A DNA stretch of 7,761 nt from an uncultured Eubacterium sp. Its GTDB lineage: Bacteria; Bacillota_A; Clostridia; Lachnospirales; Lachnospiraceae. This document shows, piece by piece, positions 5,879 through 7,761 of the stretch (positions are counted from its first letter, which is position 1; each line of letters starts with the position of its first letter). A program made the translations under genes and the position numbers. Under the pieces are notes generated by a model. That model saw nothing but the letters and a program-made list of their open reading frames with translations, was not told where the DNA came from and searched no databases. Where the stretch lies: the NCBI GenBank assembly GCA_947653505.1, contig CANTHI010000170.1, positions 1 to 7,761 of the forward strand, written 5' to 3'.

Positions 5879-7277
5879 ACCATTTATCAGATTGCTGCGT
5901 TCACCATATCATTGTTATTTTTTTGATGTAAACCGGAATCAGGTAGTGCGGGTTTCAGAAGAAACGTATCAGAATCTGCAGGAGTGGATGCAGACTGGAG
6001 AGTGCCCACGTACAGACCGGACGATCGGGCGTCTGAAGGAGCAGGGATATCTGTCGGATTTTCATGTAAAAGAGATTGAGCATCCGATGACGCCGGTGCT
6101 GGAGGACATGCTGCAGACACAGATACATGCAATGGTGCTGCAGCTGACCCAGGAGTGTAATTTCCGGTGTTCTTATTGTATCTATTCGGAAAGCCATAAC
6201 AACATGCAGCGTATGCACAGCGACAGGAAGATGAGCCGGGAGACGGCACACCGGGCGGTTGACTTTTTCGCTGAACATTCGACGGCTGTCAGCCATCCGC
6301 ACATTGCGTTTTACGGCGGCGAGCCGTTGCTTGAATTTGAAATGATGAAAGAGCTGACAGCTTATGCAGGGAAGGTTTTTGGGGATCGTGAGATCCGTTT
6401 TACATTCACGACAAATGGTTCGCTGCTGACGCGGGAAGTGGCAGAGTTTTGTCTGGACAACGAAATCGGATTTCTGGTCAGCCTTGACGGGCCGGAAAAA
6501 ATACATAATGTCAATCGCCGTTTTGCAGGGAATGGAAAAGGCAGCTATGGGACAGTCCGGAAAAATATAGATATGATTTATAAAAATTACCCAAAGCTCT
6601 GGGATGGCGTATCTGCGAATATGGTGATTGACCAGCAGTATGATTATGATGAGATTACAGCATTGTTTGAAGAAGAAGAGTTTGCCAGTATGCGACAGTT
6701 TCTGATATCGGATATAGATGATATTTATTCGGTTGAAAAAACAGTGAGGACAAAATCCTTTCGGGAAAAGGAGGAATATCATAAATTTGCCGCATATATA
6801 GATTATCTGACACATGGAGAATATACGGGAAAAAACTGGATAGAGAAAGATGCTGTTATGGGGCTTAAGAAAATAGAAAGTGAAATGAAACCACAAATGC
6901 GGCTGTCGGAACGGTCGTCACATTCAGGACCATGTATTCCGGGCAGTACGAAGCTGTTTGTCAATGCAGACGGGTTGTTTTTCCCATGCGAACGGGTGAG
7001 TGAATCCTCAGATGCGATGTGTATCGGAGATCTGGATCATGGGTTCGATACTGGCAAGGCACAAAAGCTTCTGAATCTTGGAAAACTAAACGGCGAAAAA
7101 TGCAGACATTGCTGGGCATTTACCCACTGTACGCTCTGTGCAAGGCATGTGGATGACCAGGGAGAGCTGTCTGGGGATTTTAAAAATTCCTTTTGCGACG
7201 GAGTCAGGCACGGAATGGAGCGCAGGCTGATGATCTACATTATGATGAAGGAATGTCAGAGGGGGGAGGCCGGATAA
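5865..7277 (+). CDS. ccpM: Radical SAM/SPASM peptide maturase, CcpM type
   Basis: This is a radical SAM enzyme of 470 residues, predicted to modify a ribosomally made, probably Cys-rich peptide in the cytosol using S-adenosylmethionine and iron-sulphur clusters. Residues 1-70 resemble the small N-terminal substrate-recognition-like domain common in these enzymes (PYHCYFFDVNRNQVVRVS, then REQ-like helix and LKEQGYL). The radical SAM core holds the cluster motif CNFRCSYC (Cys98, 102, 105), then FYGGEP (149-154), TTNGSLLT (182-189) and VSLDGP (205-210). The C-terminal SPASM-type region has Cys357, 375, 386, 413, 416, 422, 425 and 444, enough for two auxiliary clusters, with CRHCWAFTHCTLC as its core. 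The overall plan and wording of the motifs match the clostridial CcpM group (TIGR04068). The ATG at 5865 has GGAAAGGA 6 nt upstream and is preferred to the in-frame ATG at 5844. It overlaps the preceding gene by 14 nt and the following one by 1 nt. The exact bond formed cannot be told from sequence. Confidence 0.88.
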   Translation: MEQNKPFIRLLRSPYHCYFFDVNRNQVVRVSEETYQNLQEWMQTGECPRTDRTIGRLKEQGYLSDFHVKEIEHPMTPVLEDMLQTQIHAMVLQLTQECNFRCSYCIYSESHNNMQRMHSDRKMSRETAHRAVDFFAEHSTAVSHPHIAFYGGEPLLEFEMMKELTAYAGKVFGDREIRFTFTTNGSLLTREVAEFCLDNEIGFLVSLDGPEKIHNVNRRFAGNGKGSYGTVRKNIDMIYKNYPKLWDGVSANMVIDQQYDYDEITALFEEEEFASMRQFLISDIDDIYSVEKTVRTKSFREKEEYHKFAAYIDYLTHGEYTGKNWIEKDAVMGLKKIESEMKPQMRLSERSSHSGPCIPGSTKLFVNADGLFFPCERVSESSDAMCIGDLDHGFDTGKAQKLLNLGKLNGEKCRHCWAFTHCTLCARHVDDQGELSGDFKNSFCDGVRHGMERRLMIYIMMKECQRGEAG

Positions 7278-7747
7278 TGGAACTGTTGTTATATCCTTAT
7301 ACCAAAAAGAATCATTTTCTGCTGCTGGGTGATGGGAAAGATAAAATAAGCGGAGTATGTGCCAGGAGCAGCCAGTCTGCGGATATGGACTTTTTGAACA
7401 GCCGTGGCATTTTTTTTAGCGACAGCCTGCAGGAAAGCATAGAGAAAGTGGACGGGATACTGTTTTATCCGGATCATATGGCAGTGTCTCTGGAACGGAC
7501 AAGAAGACGTCTGCTGGACGAAATAAAGCTGTGCCTGAATGCCGGAAAACAGGTATTTTGCGTGATGGAGCTGTCAGACGAAGAAATACAGATGCTAAAG
7601 CAGCTGGACGGTGGTAACGGCCGTTTTTATCAGACTGCTCCATTTTTAAACAGGAGCAGTCTTGGTAAGGGCGAAGGTGTCATGGAACCATGCGATACGC
7701 CAATCGTATATATAGGCGCTATTTCTGAGAGCACTGCTGATCTGTAA
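7277..7747 (+). CDS. TIGR04066-type peptide-maturation protein, N-terminal part, probably frameshifted
   Basis: The reading frame gives 156 residues that look like the N-terminal part of the TIGR04066 family, which occurs beside CcpM-type maturases; members are roughly twice this length. Family-like features are the opening LLLYPY (3-8), FSDSLQESIEKVDGILFYPD (47-66), a helix and strand NAGKQVFCVMELSDEEI, and CDTPIVYIGAISEST (139-153), which I recall preceding a conserved KF-x-x-Q-L segment. The frame meets TAA at 7745-7747 just at that segment. Dropping one base at about 7742 instead continues as CKVNSS to the window's end, which fits the family spacing better. The gene is thus probably interrupted by a one-base frameshift, or the base is a sequencing error; the rest lies outside the window. 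The ATG at 7277 shares its first base with the maturase stop (TAATG), and GGGGGGAGG (7261-7269) lies 7 nt upstream, an excellent coupled start. The biochemical role of the family is not established to my knowledge. Confidence 0.65.
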   Translation: MELLLYPYTKKNHFLLLGDGKDKISGVCARSSQSADMDFLNSRGIFFSDSLQESIEKVDGILFYPDHMAVSLERTRRRLLDEIKLCLNAGKQVFCVMELSDEEIQMLKQLDGGNGRFYQTAPFLNRSSLGKGEGVMEPCDTPIVYIGAISESTADL

Positions 7748-7761
7748 GGTAAATTCCTCCG

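Noticed and set aside
5955..6896. A 313-residue minus-strand open frame opposite the maturase gene
   Set aside because: It lies wholly antisense to a gene with clear radical SAM motifs, and its composition is that of a shadow frame.
1..7761. CRISPR arrays, tRNA/rRNA genes, insertion sequences and attachment sites
   Set aside because: No regularly spaced repeats, RNA gene signatures, transposase motifs or paired terminal repeats were seen.

Overview
The window looks like a gut Clostridia genome, most likely Lachnospiraceae. The signs are strong GGAGG-like ribosome sites, Gram-positive lipoprotein signals, AT-rich intergenic DNA between coding regions of middling GC, and a radical SAM/SPASM peptide-maturation operon typical of Clostridia. 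This is inference from style and content; no sequence search was run.

Layout, all genes on the plus strand: (1) 1-634 is non-coding. It has a candidate promoter near 218-246, a structured stretch, and an intrinsic-terminator-like hairpin (550-582) just before the first gene, so it could be an attenuated leader. (2) 635-3025 encodes a 796-residue lipoprotein that appears to be two extracellular solute-binding-protein units fused in tandem. (3) 3086-4384 encodes a second lipoprotein of ordinary solute-binding length. No permease or ATPase gene is visible with them. (4) 4385-4735 is intergenic. It holds a perfect 18-bp hairpin, a second hairpin with a T-rich tail, and a near-ideal sigma-A promoter (4643-4670). 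(5) From that promoter runs a tight three-gene operon. It contains a Cys-containing protein of unknown function (4736-5878, TTG start), a CcpM-type radical SAM/SPASM peptide maturase (5865-7277), and the N-terminal part of a TIGR04066-type peptide-maturation protein (7277-7747). The last reading frame closes early, apparently through a frameshift, 14 bases before the window ends.

How the parts may work together: the operon overlaps gene to gene (14 nt and 1 nt), so its three products are probably made in linked amounts and act on one substrate peptide. CcpM-type enzymes are associated with Cys-rich precursor peptides, but I find no convincing precursor gene here. It may lie beyond the window's end or elsewhere. 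The unknown first protein is the most novel part. The two lipoproteins are separated from this operon by the hairpins and the new promoter, so they are probably a separate transcription unit, and any functional link is speculative.
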